A stretch of 64,000 nt of DNA from Paenibacillus arenilitoris. Its GTDB lineage: Bacteria; Bacillota; Bacilli; Paenibacillales; Paenibacillaceae. Below are positions 32,670 to 42,017 of the stretch, one piece after another; position 1 is the first letter of the stretch; every line of letters starts with the position of its first letter. Made by a program: the position numbers and the translations under genes. A model generated the notes under the pieces. That model was given only the letters and a program-made list of their open reading frames with translations, was not told the origin of the DNA and did no database searches. The stretch covers positions 1-64,000 of the forward strand of contig NZ_JACXIY010000025.1 of assembly GCF_014705655.1 (NCBI RefSeq), read 5' to 3'.

Positions 32670-34457
32670 TTAAGGCGAAGGCTCGGCGAAAAATTGCTGC
32701 TGCACCAGCTTGCCGTACAGCTCGTGGCTCTCCATCAGCTGGGCGTGCTTGCCCTGCCCGGTTATTTCCCCTTTTTCCAGCACGATGATTTTGTCCGCGC
32801 CGCGAATGGTAGACAGCCGATGCGCGATCACAAGCGTCGTTCTCGCCTTCATGAGCTGCTGCAGCGCTTCCTGGACGAGCTGCTCCGAATCGCTGTCAAG
32901 ATGCGCGGTCGCCTCGTCCAGCAGCAAAATCGCCGGATCGCGCAGAATCGCCCTCGCGATCGCCAGCCGCTGCCGCTGCCCTCCCGACAGCTTCACGCCA
33001 CGTTCGCCCACCTCCGTCTCGTAACCGAGCGGCAGCGATTCGATAAAGCCGGCCAGGTTGGCCCGGGCGGCCGCCTCCTTCATGCGGGCTTCGTCCGCAC
33101 CTTCGAGCCCGTACGTCAAGTTATGGCGGATCGTGCCGGCCATCATCGGGCTGTCCTGCGATACGTAGGCGATTTTGCTCCGCCAATCCTCGAGCCGCAG
33201 CTCTCCGATCGGCTGTTCCCCGTACCGGATCGTGCCGGAGACCGGATGATAGAAGCGCTCGATGAGCGAGAACAGCGTCGTCTTGCCGGTGCCGCTCGGA
33301 CCGACGAACGCCGTCACCTGTCCCGGCTCGGCGCGGAACGAGATACCCTGCAGCAGCGGCCTGTCTTCCGAATAGCCGAAGCCGACCTGCTCGAACGCGA
33401 GCGCCGATTTGGCGAGGCCCCACGTACTCCCCGCGCCGTCCATGGCCGCCTTCTCCGGTTCCGGCTGTTCCTCCGCTTCGTCCAGCAGCTCCCGGATCCG
33501 GTCCGTCGCTCCCATCGCTTTCTGGAATTGCGTGAAGAAGGAGGCCATTTGGGTGAACGGCATGACGATCTGGAACATGTACAAAATAATCGCGACTAGC
33601 GCGCCGCCGCTTAGCGAGCCCTGCGCCACCCTGACGCCGCCGTAGCCGATGAGCAGGACGAGGATCAGGAGCATCACGCTCATCATGAGCGGCGTCACGA
33701 CCGATACGATGCGGGCCTCTTGCAGACCGAACGCGAACAGCCGGGTAATGCGAAGATTCCCCTGCTTCCGCTCGAGCGGTTCGGCCAGCGACGCCTTCAC
33801 GAGGCGGATGTCGGACAGCACGCGTCCCAGATCGCCTTGGAACAAAGCGGTTTCGTCCTGCATCGCCTTGGATACCTTGAACATCCGCGTGCCGAGCGGC
33901 CATAAGATCAGAAGCGCGGCAGGCACGGCGACCAGCATGAGCAGCGTCATTTTCCAATCGATGAACAGCAGCAGCGCGACGCCGCCAATAATGGAGACGA
34001 TGCCCCCGACGAACGAAATGACATGTCCGATAATAAAGTCCTTCACGACGTTCGTGTCGTTCGTCACGCGGCTCATCGTCTCGCCGGAATGGTTGCGGTC
34101 GAAGAACGGGACCGGCAGCCGCAGCACGCGCTCCCATACTTCGCGGCGGATGCCCGCAATGATATGCTGGCCGACGTAAGACATCGCGTACACCGAGAAG
34201 CCGGACATCGCCGTCTGCACCAGAAATACGGCGCCAAGCCCGATTACGGTCATCGTCTGCAAGCTGGCGGCGGACAGCTCGTCGACCAAATTTTTCGTCA
34301 GCAGCGGAATGAGAAGCGACAGCAGCGTCTCCCCGAGCCCGAGCGCGACCGCAGCGGCGATCAGAACGTTCGATGGGCGATGCCTCGCGATCAACGAAAA
34401 AAACTGCGATACGTTAATGGCAGCGGCCGGCTTCCCCGCTTCGGCGTTATTGTTCAT
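32670..34457 (-). CDS. multidrug-type ABC exporter (membrane and ATPase domains fused)
   Basis: A 595-residue half-transporter, which should dimerise. Six membrane helices at about 30-320 are followed by the ATPase: Walker A VGPSGTGKTTLFSL, Q-loop IAYVSQDSPMMAG, signature LSGGQRQRLAIARAIL, Walker B AILLLDEATAHLD and H-loop LVIAHRLSTI. It belongs to the MsbA/LmrA/BmrA group of lipid or drug exporters. The start overlaps the MerR regulator gene by 11 bp. The operon arrangement suggests drug-inducible efflux. GGAGGGG lies ahead of the ATG. Confidence 0.92.
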   Translation of the reverse strand: MNNNAEAGKPAAAINVSQFFSLIARHRPSNVLIAAAVALGLGETLLSLLIPLLTKNLVDELSAASLQTMTVIGLGAVFLVQTAMSGFSVYAMSYVGQHIIAGIRREVWERVLRLPVPFFDRNHSGETMSRVTNDTNVVKDFIIGHVISFVGGIVSIIGGVALLLFIDWKMTLLMLVAVPAALLILWPLGTRMFKVSKAMQDETALFQGDLGRVLSDIRLVKASLAEPLERKQGNLRITRLFAFGLQEARIVSVVTPLMMSVMLLILVLLIGYGGVRVAQGSLSGGALVAIILYMFQIVMPFTQMASFFTQFQKAMGATDRIRELLDEAEEQPEPEKAAMDGAGSTWGLAKSALAFEQVGFGYSEDRPLLQGISFRAEPGQVTAFVGPSGTGKTTLFSLIERFYHPVSGTIRYGEQPIGELRLEDWRSKIAYVSQDSPMMAGTIRHNLTYGLEGADEARMKEAAARANLAGFIESLPLGYETEVGERGVKLSGGQRQRLAIARAILRDPAILLLDEATAHLDSDSEQLVQEALQQLMKARTTLVIAHRLSTIRGADKIIVLEKGEITGQGKHAQLMESHELYGKLVQQQFFAEPSP

Positions 34458-35268
34458 GACTCTTCCCCTCCATCATTGTCCGATAAGTGCCTAAGTGCTC
34501 AAAAAGCTGCTGCAAGAAAGCTTCTTCTTCCTTCGCGAACAGATTCGGAAACAATACGGGATCGACGCCGGTTGCCGGATCGCCGAGCGCCTCCATCTGC
34601 GCAAGCTCCTGCTCGCTCAGTCCGCTCATGACCGGGCCGATCAGCTGCTCGAGCAGCGCAGAGAGCTCCCATCCGCACGCCAGCACCTCTTCGTCATTCA
34701 GATGCCTGCCCTCCCTGTAGTGCTCCTTCAGCCGCGCGAGCAGGACGGTCATGCGCCGCTCCAGCTCCAGCCTTTGCTCCTCGGGCAGCTTCTCCATGAA
34801 GATCGCCTCCACCATCGATGGCGGCATCTGCCCGGACAGCCAGCGCTTCTGGCGCTCCTCGTGCTGCAGGTTATGGATCAGCAGGAGCAGCAGATCGTTA
34901 TCGACCTTGCCCGCGCCTTCCAGAATGCGCCGCATGCGCCCGATCGTTACGAGCACCTGCTCCAGCTGCCGCTTCTTCTGCTCCAGCAGCTCAAACTGCA
35001 TGGCCAGCGTATGCTGCAGTTCCTCCTCCGGCCGCTGCAGGTAAGCGTTTATGTCCTCCAGCGAGAAATCCAAATATTTGAGCGTCAAAATTTGCTGCAG
35101 CCGCATCAAATCCTTCTCCGTGTAATAGCGGTGCCCGTGTTCGTTCCGGCTGGACGGCGCAAGCAGCCCCTTCCGGTCATAGAAGCGCAGCGTTCGCTCG
35201 GTCACCCCGGTCAGCTTCGCGAACGCGCCGATCGAATACAGTCCTCCTTGTTCCCCGACCATCCTCAT
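34447..35268 (-). CDS. MerR family transcriptional regulator
   Basis: About 273 residues. N-terminal winged helix (about 8-78: YSIGAFAKLTGVTERTLRFYDRKGLLAPS, HRYYTEKDLMRLQQI) is followed by the dimerisation coiled coil and a helical effector domain of about 150 residues that I do not recognise with certainty, possibly TipAS-like. It is co-transcribed with the ABC exporter from a MerR-type promoter. The start is ATG 35268 or 35262; GGGGGG lies immediately before the first and seven bases before the second. It probably senses a drug exported by the downstream transporter (inference). Confidence 0.85.
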   Translation of the reverse strand: MRMVGEQGGLYSIGAFAKLTGVTERTLRFYDRKGLLAPSSRNEHGHRYYTEKDLMRLQQILTLKYLDFSLEDINAYLQRPEEELQHTLAMQFELLEQKKRQLEQVLVTIGRMRRILEGAGKVDNDLLLLLIHNLQHEERQKRWLSGQMPPSMVEAIFMEKLPEEQRLELERRMTVLLARLKEHYREGRHLNDEEVLACGWELSALLEQLIGPVMSGLSEQELAQMEALGDPATGVDPVLFPNLFAKEEEAFLQQLFEHLGTYRTMMEGKSHEQ

Positions 35269-35300
35269 CCCCCCAAAACATTGATGCCGTCCTTGAAAAA

Positions 35301-35331
35301 AATATAACCCTTGACGTTGCGTCAAGGGCAA
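35301..35331 (-). promoter_or_regulatory. MerR-type promoter and operator
   Basis: Minus-strand -35 TTGCCC (35331-35326), a long 19-bp spacer and -10 TATATT (35306-35301). The spacer is covered by a perfect palindrome with 9-bp arms CCCTTGACG / CGTCAAGGG and 3 bp between (35308-35328). This long-spacer palindrome layout is the hallmark of promoters activated by MerR-family DNA distortion. Confidence 0.75.
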
Positions 35332-35374
35332 GCAAAATTTTATGAACGTTTTGTTGCAGAGCATTCGATAACGG

Positions 35375-36106
35375 CTATCGCTCGAGATGGACCTTGTACG
35401 AATACCGGTCCGAGCGGTAATAATTGCAGCAGTATTGAATCGCCTCGCCCGCGGCGGTATACGTGGTCCGATGGATGCGTAGCAGCGGCATGCCGGATTT
35501 GATGTTCAGCTGCTGCGCCTGTTCCTTGCTCGCGACGACGGATGAGATGACTTCTTCGGCGTGGCTCAGCTTGTAGCCGAGCTTCTCCAGGACGGGATAG
35601 AAGGCGATTTCGTTCAAATCCTCGCCTTCATAGAGCTTGCCGATCTTAAGCGGCCAATACGTCTCTTCGATCGAGATCGGCTCGTCGTCCGCGAGCCGGA
35701 CCCGTTTGACGAAATATACGTCCGCCTCGCCCTGCAGCTTTTCCTTGATCGTCTCGGACGATTGCACGACGCGCGCCTCGATCAGCCTGGCGCCCGGCTC
35801 GAACCCGAGCATCGAAATCCGCTCGGTGAAGCCCATCAGCCTTCCGAGCACCGGCTCGATCTTCGGCTTGCGCACCATCGTCCCCCTGCCCTGCTTCTTC
35901 TCCAGCTTGCCTTCGGCGACAAGCGAGTTGACGGCCTCCCGGACCGTCGTCCGGCTTACCTGATAGTGCTGAATCAGCTCGTTTTCCGTCGGAATGAGCG
36001 TTCCGTTCTTCCACTCCCCCTCTTCGATCTTCGCCAGCAAAATTTCCTTCAGCTGGTAATAGAGAGGGATCGGAGACTTGGCGTCGAGCGTTTTGGCCGT
36101 GTTCAT
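35375..36106 (-). CDS. GntR family regulator, HutC/UTRA type
   Basis: A 243-residue repressor: GntR winged helix (about 10-80; PIPLYYQLKEILLAKIEEGEW, LIQHYQVSRTTVREAVNSLVAEGKL) and UTRA ligand domain (about 95-240; SSETIKEKLQGEADVYFVKRVRLADDEPISIEETYW). It lies directly downstream of the seven-gene sugar-acid operon and probably controls it, with a sugar phosphate or acid as ligand. GGAGGT precedes the ATG at 36106. The gene has its own promoter region containing an inverted repeat at 36137-36161. Confidence 0.88.
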   Translation of the reverse strand: MNTAKTLDAKSPIPLYYQLKEILLAKIEEGEWKNGTLIPTENELIQHYQVSRTTVREAVNSLVAEGKLEKKQGRGTMVRKPKIEPVLGRLMGFTERISMLGFEPGARLIEARVVQSSETIKEKLQGEADVYFVKRVRLADDEPISIEETYWPLKIGKLYEGEDLNEIAFYPVLEKLGYKLSHAEEVISSVVASKEQAQQLNIKSGMPLLRIHRTTYTAAGEAIQYCCNYYRSDRYSYKVHLER

Positions 36107-36136
36107 ATGCGTTACCTCCAAACGGAGAATCGTAAT

Positions 36137-36161
36137 CGTCATTCATCTCTTCATAATGACG
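36137..36161. promoter_or_regulatory. candidate GntR operator
   Basis: Inverted repeat CGTCATT-N11-AATGACG, 31 bp upstream of the GntR start codon. Its left half with following bases (CGTCATTCATCTCT) recurs with one mismatch at 44595-44608, just above the promoter of the sugar-acid operon. Confidence 0.45.
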
Positions 36162-36257
36162 TATGTAAGCTTCAAAAGCAATACCCGCACCTAGCAAACG
36201 ATCCCCCGGAGGCGGCCGGAGGATCGTTTCGAGATAAGGGAAGGCAGCGCTTGGCGG

Positions 36258-37295
36258 CTATCCTTCCCCGTATATATAGGTTCTAACGCCCTGGAGCAGA
36301 TCATCGGTCCACTCCGTCTTTCCGAATACGGTATGGAATCTGCGAACGTCGCGGTTATACGCCTCGACCGTCCGCAGCGTCCGCTCGATCTCCTCCCAAG
36401 CGACGCCGATTCGATCGGGCTCGTACATGACCCGCGCTTCGTCCAATGCCCTTCGCAGCTCGATATGGCGGCTGTCCGCCATGTGCCTCGCCTGCAGGAA
36501 GGAAGCGATGACGATGCCTAGCGCCACCGTCTCGCCGTGAATCAGATGCTTCTTGGTCACGAGCTCCAAATTCCACGAAAACAAATGCTCGGAGCCCGAG
36601 CCGATCGGCAAGCGTAAATTCGCCATATAGAGCTCGGAGGAGATCCGCGTGTTCTCCATTAGCGCGCGGATCCCGGCTTCCGTAATCGCCCCGATATCGC
36701 TCGCGCCGGCGATAGCCGCGTTCACGATGCCGGTAATTTGCCCGGCGATCTCCGGTAGGAGCGGTTCGCCGATGCCGGAACGGGAGCTGATGACCCAGTC
36801 GTTCAGCGTCGTTTGCATGTAGAGCAGGTCGCCGTATCCCGCCCGGTTGAACCGGGGATCGGCCATCTGGATGAGCGCGGCGTCCACGACGATTTTTTTC
36901 GGATAGCCGTCGACCTTGAAGCCGAACGGCCCGCCGCCCCGGCGGATCGAGATGAAATCGGTAAACGGCGCGTTGGTCGACGTAATCGACGGGATCAGGA
37001 CGGGAACGGTGCCTTGCCGGTAGGCAAAATATTTGGCCGCGTCGAGCACGGTGCCGCCGCCAACGCCGACGATAATCGGCTTCCCGGACGCTTCCTTCTC
37101 GAGACGCCGGGCGTAGACGCCGTTCAGATAATCCTCGTCGAGCGAATCGATCTCGACGACCTCCCGCGGAGGCTTGCTCCGAAAGCGCGGCTCGCACAGG
37201 CGCCACGCCGGGTCCGTCGTAACGACGATATAATCGCCCAGCCGCGATAATTGCTCTTCGATCTTGCCGTATACGGTTTCAACATGTCCCCTCAT
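36258..37295 (-). CDS. glycerol-1-phosphate dehydrogenase-like (AraM/EgsA) metal-dependent alcohol dehydrogenase
   Basis: A 345-residue dehydroquinate-synthase-like dehydrogenase. The NAD(P) motif IIVGVGGGTVLDAAKYFA lies near residue 75, SITSTNAPFTDF follows, and the metal ligands fit Asp in SDIGAITEAG, His in GSGSEHLFSW and His in HLIHGETVALG. The AraM/EgsA group reduces dihydroxyacetone phosphate; in a sugar-acid operon the substrate may differ. GGAGG lies ten bases before the ATG at 37295, and a longer in-frame reading running over the dehydratase gene is rejected. Last enzyme gene of the operon. Confidence 0.85.
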   Translation of the reverse strand: MRGHVETVYGKIEEQLSRLGDYIVVTTDPAWRLCEPRFRSKPPREVVEIDSLDEDYLNGVYARRLEKEASGKPIIVGVGGGTVLDAAKYFAYRQGTVPVLIPSITSTNAPFTDFISIRRGGGPFGFKVDGYPKKIVVDAALIQMADPRFNRAGYGDLLYMQTTLNDWVISSRSGIGEPLLPEIAGQITGIVNAAIAGASDIGAITEAGIRALMENTRISSELYMANLRLPIGSGSEHLFSWNLELVTKKHLIHGETVALGIVIASFLQARHMADSRHIELRRALDEARVMYEPDRIGVAWEEIERTLRTVEAYNRDVRRFHTVFGKTEWTDDLLQGVRTYIYGEG

Positions 37296-37324
37296 AGGGC
37301 AGCAGCCTCCTACTATAGGTTGCG

Positions 37325-38533
37325 TCAGCCCGCGATGAAAGGGCGGATCGCCTCTTCGTCCACTTCGACGCCGAGCCCCGGTCCGGACGGAACCTCCATG
37401 TACCCGTCCTTGACGATAAGCGGATTTTTCAAAATCTGATTGCCGAGCGGATTGTCCTGCCACCAAAATTCGCTGATCAGGAAGTTGGGAACCGCGGCGC
37501 ATACGTGGGCGGTAGCCGCGAATTGAATATAGCTGCCTTGGCTGACGTGCGAAGCGAACGGGAGGCCGAACCGGTCGGCCATGTCGGCGATTTGCTTGCA
37601 TTCGAGAATGCCGCCGGCCTTCAACACCTCCGGCAGGAAAATGACCCGGCCGCCCCGCTGGAAGACGTCCTTGATCAGGCCGCCCGTCCATAGAATATCG
37701 TTCGCCACCGGAATGGTGACGCGCTGCGACAGCTCGATATAGCCCGCAAGATCCTCCATCGGAAGCGGCGCCTCGAACCAGAAGACGCCGCGCCGCTCCA
37801 GCTCGCCCGCCAGCCTGAGCGCCGTTTGGAAATCGTATATGCCGCCGGCGTCCACGAGAATCGCGTACGAATCCCCGACGGTCTCCCGTACGATGTCCAC
37901 GCTCCTCAAGTCCGGTTCGATGCCGGCGCCGATCGCGATTTTGACCGCCTTGAACCCGGAATCGACGACCTTCCGCGCCAGCCCCACCAGGCGGGCGATA
38001 TCGGCGTCGTTCCACACGGCCGGCAAGCCGGGCAGGCCGGAGGCGTAGATGCGGATCTGATCCCGGAACGCCCCGCCGAGCAGCGAGGAGATCGGCAGGC
38101 CCGCGTACTTGCCCTTGATGTCCCAGAGCGCGATTTCGACGCCGCTGATCGCGTCCTGGTAGTAGCCTTGGATATGGCCGCGGATCCGCATCAGGCCGAG
38201 CAGCTTCTCCTTGATCGGCGCGATGTCGAGCGGATTGAGGCCGATCAGGTTCGGCTTCACGACGTCCTCGATGATCGCCTTGGGCGCGCCCGGCGCCACG
38301 ACCGCCTTCGATTCGCCCCAGCCGACGAGGCCTTCATCCGTCGTGATTTTGACAAGTAAGGTCGTCAGATCCTGCGTATAGTGCGGCTGGGTTCTCATTC
38401 GCAACGGATAAGCGATCGAATAATCGCGGAAAAATTCATCCTGCGCTTCCTCGCGCAGGTGACCGGTCGTCGCCCAGTAGGCCTGCTCTCTCGGAGCCCG
38501 TAAAATAAAGGTCTCGATGCTTGCGATCTTCAT
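37325..38533 (-). CDS. mandelate racemase/muconate lactonizing family sugar-acid dehydratase-like protein
   Basis: A 402-residue enolase-superfamily enzyme. N-terminal capping domain spans about 1-130; barrel residues visible are Lys in FKAVKIAIGAG, metal ligands Asp in AILVDAGG and Glu in VFWFEAPLP, and a third acidic ligand near PVANDILW, with a late His in FASHVSQGS. Such proteins often dehydrate aldonic or uronic acids to 2-keto-3-deoxy acids. A KDPG-type aldolase in the same operon supports that role; racemase or epimerase activity is the alternative. GGAGG precedes the ATG. Its start overlaps the GH42 gene by four bases. Confidence 0.82.
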   Translation of the reverse strand: MKIASIETFILRAPREQAYWATTGHLREEAQDEFFRDYSIAYPLRMRTQPHYTQDLTTLLVKITTDEGLVGWGESKAVVAPGAPKAIIEDVVKPNLIGLNPLDIAPIKEKLLGLMRIRGHIQGYYQDAISGVEIALWDIKGKYAGLPISSLLGGAFRDQIRIYASGLPGLPAVWNDADIARLVGLARKVVDSGFKAVKIAIGAGIEPDLRSVDIVRETVGDSYAILVDAGGIYDFQTALRLAGELERRGVFWFEAPLPMEDLAGYIELSQRVTIPVANDILWTGGLIKDVFQRGGRVIFLPEVLKAGGILECKQIADMADRFGLPFASHVSQGSYIQFAATAHVCAAVPNFLISEFWWQDNPLGNQILKNPLIVKDGYMEVPSGPGLGVEVDEEAIRPFIAG

Positions 38534-40530
38534 GCTTCGTTATCCTCCTGTTGCGCCGAAACGGCGGATTTGATGATCAGCACGTCCAATCCGCCGATCT
38601 CGGCTTCGCCGGTTACTTCCTCGCCTTTGATGACATCGAGGCCCGGATAGTCGAGCTTGACCGTTACCGGCTTCCGGTTGACATTAATGAAGAACGTGAA
38701 CCGGTGCTCCTTGTTCACGCGGTGCGTGACGTAGATCTCGTCCGGAATCGGAGCCATCCTGATTCCGCGTTCGCCGGCAATGTCGTTCAGCAAATGTTCG
38801 ATCAGCTCGGTGCTGCCCATTACGCCGACGTAGTAGACGGTGCCTTCGCCGAACCGGTTTTTGGAGATGGCCGTCCGGCCCGCGTAAAACTTCTCCGTAT
38901 AAGTGGCGACCGTCTCCGCCGTCTTCGTCTCCAGCATGTCCAGCCATACTTTGACCCGGTATTCCTTGCCTTTATACGCAATCCCGTTCGAATAATGGTC
39001 CGGAAGCACCTCGAATTCGTCGATGGCCACGCCGGCAAGCTCGGTCAGCAGACCCGGCCACGGCGTCACGATCGTCGTGTTCGCCCATGTTTTCATGCCG
39101 CTTCTCGCGCCGATGACGAGGCAGCCGCCGTTTTTGACATAGGCCTCCAGATTTCGTTGAATATCTTCATTGACCATGGCCATGGACGGCGCGATGACGA
39201 GCTTGTATCGGGACAAGTCCGCCTGCGGCTCGACCAGGTCGGCCGTGACGCCGTTTCGGGCAAGCACCTTATGATAGTCCATAATATGCCTGCGGTAATC
39301 GAAGTTCGTATACTGCTTGTGCGCCTCGTAGCCCCATATTTGATCGTAGCTGTGAATAATCGCGACAGGCGCCTCCACCGAGGCGTCGACCAGCTCGCCG
39401 CCGAAGCCGCCAAGCTCGGCGATCATTTGCTTCATTTCGTAATACGCCCTTCTCGGCGTGCCGTCATGCCGGAATATGCCGTTCGGGTTCTGCTCCCAGC
39501 TGAACCGGTTCGAGCGCCAATTATAGAACAGGACGCCGTTCGCGCCGCGGGCGATGTCCTGGTAGGCCCACAGCCGGACCAGACCGGGCTCGATGGCCAA
39601 GTTGTAATTGCTGTAGTTGAAGTAGCCGTTCTTCTGCTCCAGCACCCAGAACTTATCGTTCGAAGGCTTGACGCTCCGGTGCAGGTCGTGACCGATGCAA
39701 ATGTGATGATTGTCGGAGTCCACGTCGGGATACGAGTCCCACCCCATGAAGTCGAGCTTCTCGGCCAGCCTGTTCAGATCGAGGAACAAATACCAATAGC
39801 CGAGCGAATTGTGGGTAACGAAATGATGCGGCGCATATCCTTTGATGATATCCGCTTGTCGTGCGACGTGATTGACCGTCGAGTCCGACGCGAAACGGTA
39901 GTAATCGACGACTTGGCTCACCGAAATCGTCAGCTGATCGGCTGAAGGCAGCTTCACCTCGTCCCAGCTCCGGTACTCCTGGCTCCAGAACACGGTACCC
40001 CACTCGTCGTTCAGCCGCTCCAGCGTGCCGTAGCGGCTGCGCAGCCACGCCTGGAAGCCGATCAAGCATTCCTCGCAATAGCAGTGCACCGCCCGAAGCT
40101 CGTTGTCGATCTGCCAGCCGATAACCGCCGGGTGCCGCGCGTAGCGCGAAGCCATCCGGTCGACGAGCCGCTCCACGTAGAAGTGAAGGGCGGTGCGGTT
40201 ATGGCAATGATTGCCCCGTTCGCCGTGAATGCGGCCGAACTTGTCGGTTCGAACGACCTCGGGATGCTTGTGCCGCAGCCATACCGGAGACGCTTCGATC
40301 GGCGTCGTAAGAATAAGGCCGATTCCCGCTTCGCCCGCCATGGCCATAAACTCGTCCAGCCAGCCGAAATCGAATTTGCCGTCCTCCGGCTCAAGCCTCG
40401 ACCACGCCAGGTCGGTTAGCCGCAGCACGTTCACGCCCGCTTCCTTCATATACTGCACGTCGATCGGCCATCGGTCCTTCGGCCAATGCTCCGGATTGTA
40501 GTTGGACCCTACGTAAATTTTTCGTTCCAT
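38530..40530 (-). CDS. GH42 beta-galactosidase
   Basis: A 666-residue family 42 enzyme of normal length. It starts with the characteristic VGSNYNPEHWP motif; acid/base Glu144 is in GWQIDNEL, and the nucleophile Glu is expected in FWVLEQKNG (about 303). The four zinc cysteines of the family are matched by Cys109, Cys150, Cys152 and Cys155. Domain B (trimerisation, about 400-600) and a small C-terminal beta domain follow. There is no signal peptide, so it hydrolyses galacto-oligosaccharides in the cytoplasm. Within this operon it would feed galactose or a galactosyl acid to the dehydratase branch. Confidence 0.92.
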   Translation of the reverse strand: MERKIYVGSNYNPEHWPKDRWPIDVQYMKEAGVNVLRLTDLAWSRLEPEDGKFDFGWLDEFMAMAGEAGIGLILTTPIEASPVWLRHKHPEVVRTDKFGRIHGERGNHCHNRTALHFYVERLVDRMASRYARHPAVIGWQIDNELRAVHCYCEECLIGFQAWLRSRYGTLERLNDEWGTVFWSQEYRSWDEVKLPSADQLTISVSQVVDYYRFASDSTVNHVARQADIIKGYAPHHFVTHNSLGYWYLFLDLNRLAEKLDFMGWDSYPDVDSDNHHICIGHDLHRSVKPSNDKFWVLEQKNGYFNYSNYNLAIEPGLVRLWAYQDIARGANGVLFYNWRSNRFSWEQNPNGIFRHDGTPRRAYYEMKQMIAELGGFGGELVDASVEAPVAIIHSYDQIWGYEAHKQYTNFDYRRHIMDYHKVLARNGVTADLVEPQADLSRYKLVIAPSMAMVNEDIQRNLEAYVKNGGCLVIGARSGMKTWANTTIVTPWPGLLTELAGVAIDEFEVLPDHYSNGIAYKGKEYRVKVWLDMLETKTAETVATYTEKFYAGRTAISKNRFGEGTVYYVGVMGSTELIEHLLNDIAGERGIRMAPIPDEIYVTHRVNKEHRFTFFINVNRKPVTVKLDYPGLDVIKGEEVTGEAEIGGLDVLIIKSAVSAQQEDNEA

Positions 40531-40548
40531 CGCTTATCCCCCCGGCCT

Positions 40549-41973
40549 CTATAGATTGAAAACGACGATGCGTTCTTCGGTCATTTCCGCTATCGCGTAT
40601 TTCGGACCTTCCTTGCCCCAGCCGCTCTGCTTCACGCCGCCGTAAGGCATATGGTCCGCCCTGAACTGCGACGCGTCGTTAATCATGACGCCTCCGACAT
40701 GAAGCTCCTTCGCCGCCCGGAAGGCGACGTCCAGGCTTCGCGTGAATATGCCCGCCTGCAGGCCGAACCGGGATTTGTTGACGGTGCGGATGCACGCGTC
40801 CAAATCCGAATAGCCGGTAATCGTAACGACCGGCGCGAATATTTCTTCGCAGACAACCTTCATTTCGTCCGTAACGCCCGTCAGGACGGTCGGCTCCATC
40901 AGCGCGCCTTCGCGCTTGCCGCCGCATTCGATTGCAGCGCCCGCCTCGGCCGCTTCCCTCACCCAGGCTTCCGCCCTGGCCGCTTCCTTCTCGCCGATCA
41001 TCGGTCCGACCTGCGTGGAAGCGTCATACGGGCTTCCGGTCTTCAAAGCGCGGGCCTGCTCGACAAACCGGCTCACGAAGCGGTCCTTGACGCTGTCATG
41101 AACGTAAATCCGCTGAACCGAGATGCACACCTGTCCCGCGTTCGCGAAGCTTTTGGCGACGCATAGCGGCAGGGCAAGCTCCAAATCGGCGTCCTCGTGG
41201 ACGATGACGGCCGAGTTGCTGCCCAGCTCCAGCAGCACCTTGCGCAGGCCGGTATTTTGCTTCAGCTGCAAGCCGATCTCGGGACTTCCGGTGAACGTGT
41301 ACAGCGATATCCGCTCATCCCGAGCCAGCCACTGTCCGATCGTGCCGCCCGGGCCGACGATGACGTTCAAATACCCTTTCGGCAAGCCCGCCCGCTCCAT
41401 GAGCCGCGCAAGCTCCAGCGCCACGAGCGGCGTTGCGCTCGTCGGCTTCAGCACGACGGCGTTGCCCGCGGCTATGGCGGGCGCCACCTTGTGGGCGACC
41501 AGGTTCAGCGGCACGTTAAACGGCGTGATCGCGCAGACGACGCCGACCGGCACGCGGATCGTGAACGCCATCCGGTTCTCCGCGCCGGGGGCGCTCTCAA
41601 CCGGAATCGTCTCGCCGTGAATCCGCTTGGCCTCCTCCGCGGACACTTCGAATGTAAACGCTGTCCTTTCGATCTCCACGGCGGCCTCGCCGATCGGCTT
41701 GCCCGTCTCCCCGGTCATCAGCTCGGCGAGCTCCCGCTTGTTTTGGAGCAGCAGCTCGCTCGTTCTCTTCAAGATCGCAAAGCGGTCGTAGGGCGATAGT
41801 TTGACCGTTTCGAATGCCTCTTTCGCCGATTCGACCGCTCGCGACACGGTTGGCTCATCCGCCGTCGATACGGTCGCCATCACCGTCCCTTTGTATTTGT
41901 CGCATACGTCCAGGCTTTCGTCCGTCGTAATCCATTCTCCGTTAATATAGAGCGGATAGTGGCTGATTGCCAT
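40549..41973 (-). CDS. NAD(P)-dependent aldehyde dehydrogenase
   Basis: A 474-residue ALDH with catalytic Cys in FANAGQVCISVQR (about 275), general base Glu in LLELGSNSA (about 243), cofactor motif FTGSPEIG and the C-terminal PYGGVKQSGWGKEG. It resembles lactaldehyde/glyceraldehyde or betaine-type ALDHs; the exact substrate cannot be read. In this operon it may oxidise the glyceraldehyde or lactaldehyde released by the aldolase (inference). It lies 18 bp ahead of GH42. Confidence 0.9.
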   Translation of the reverse strand: MAISHYPLYINGEWITTDESLDVCDKYKGTVMATVSTADEPTVSRAVESAKEAFETVKLSPYDRFAILKRTSELLLQNKRELAELMTGETGKPIGEAAVEIERTAFTFEVSAEEAKRIHGETIPVESAPGAENRMAFTIRVPVGVVCAITPFNVPLNLVAHKVAPAIAAGNAVVLKPTSATPLVALELARLMERAGLPKGYLNVIVGPGGTIGQWLARDERISLYTFTGSPEIGLQLKQNTGLRKVLLELGSNSAVIVHEDADLELALPLCVAKSFANAGQVCISVQRIYVHDSVKDRFVSRFVEQARALKTGSPYDASTQVGPMIGEKEAARAEAWVREAAEAGAAIECGGKREGALMEPTVLTGVTDEMKVVCEEIFAPVVTITGYSDLDACIRTVNKSRFGLQAGIFTRSLDVAFRAAKELHVGGVMINDASQFRADHMPYGGVKQSGWGKEGPKYAIAEMTEERIVVFNL

Positions 41974-42017
41974 TGCTTCATCCCTCCTGATTCTAGCATA
42001 GATCGGGCCGGGCGCCC

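Noticed and set aside
38521..39945. Plus-strand open frame of 474 codons
   Set aside because: It lies entirely opposite the GH42 gene, which has all catalytic and zinc residues; long antisense frames are common at this GC content.
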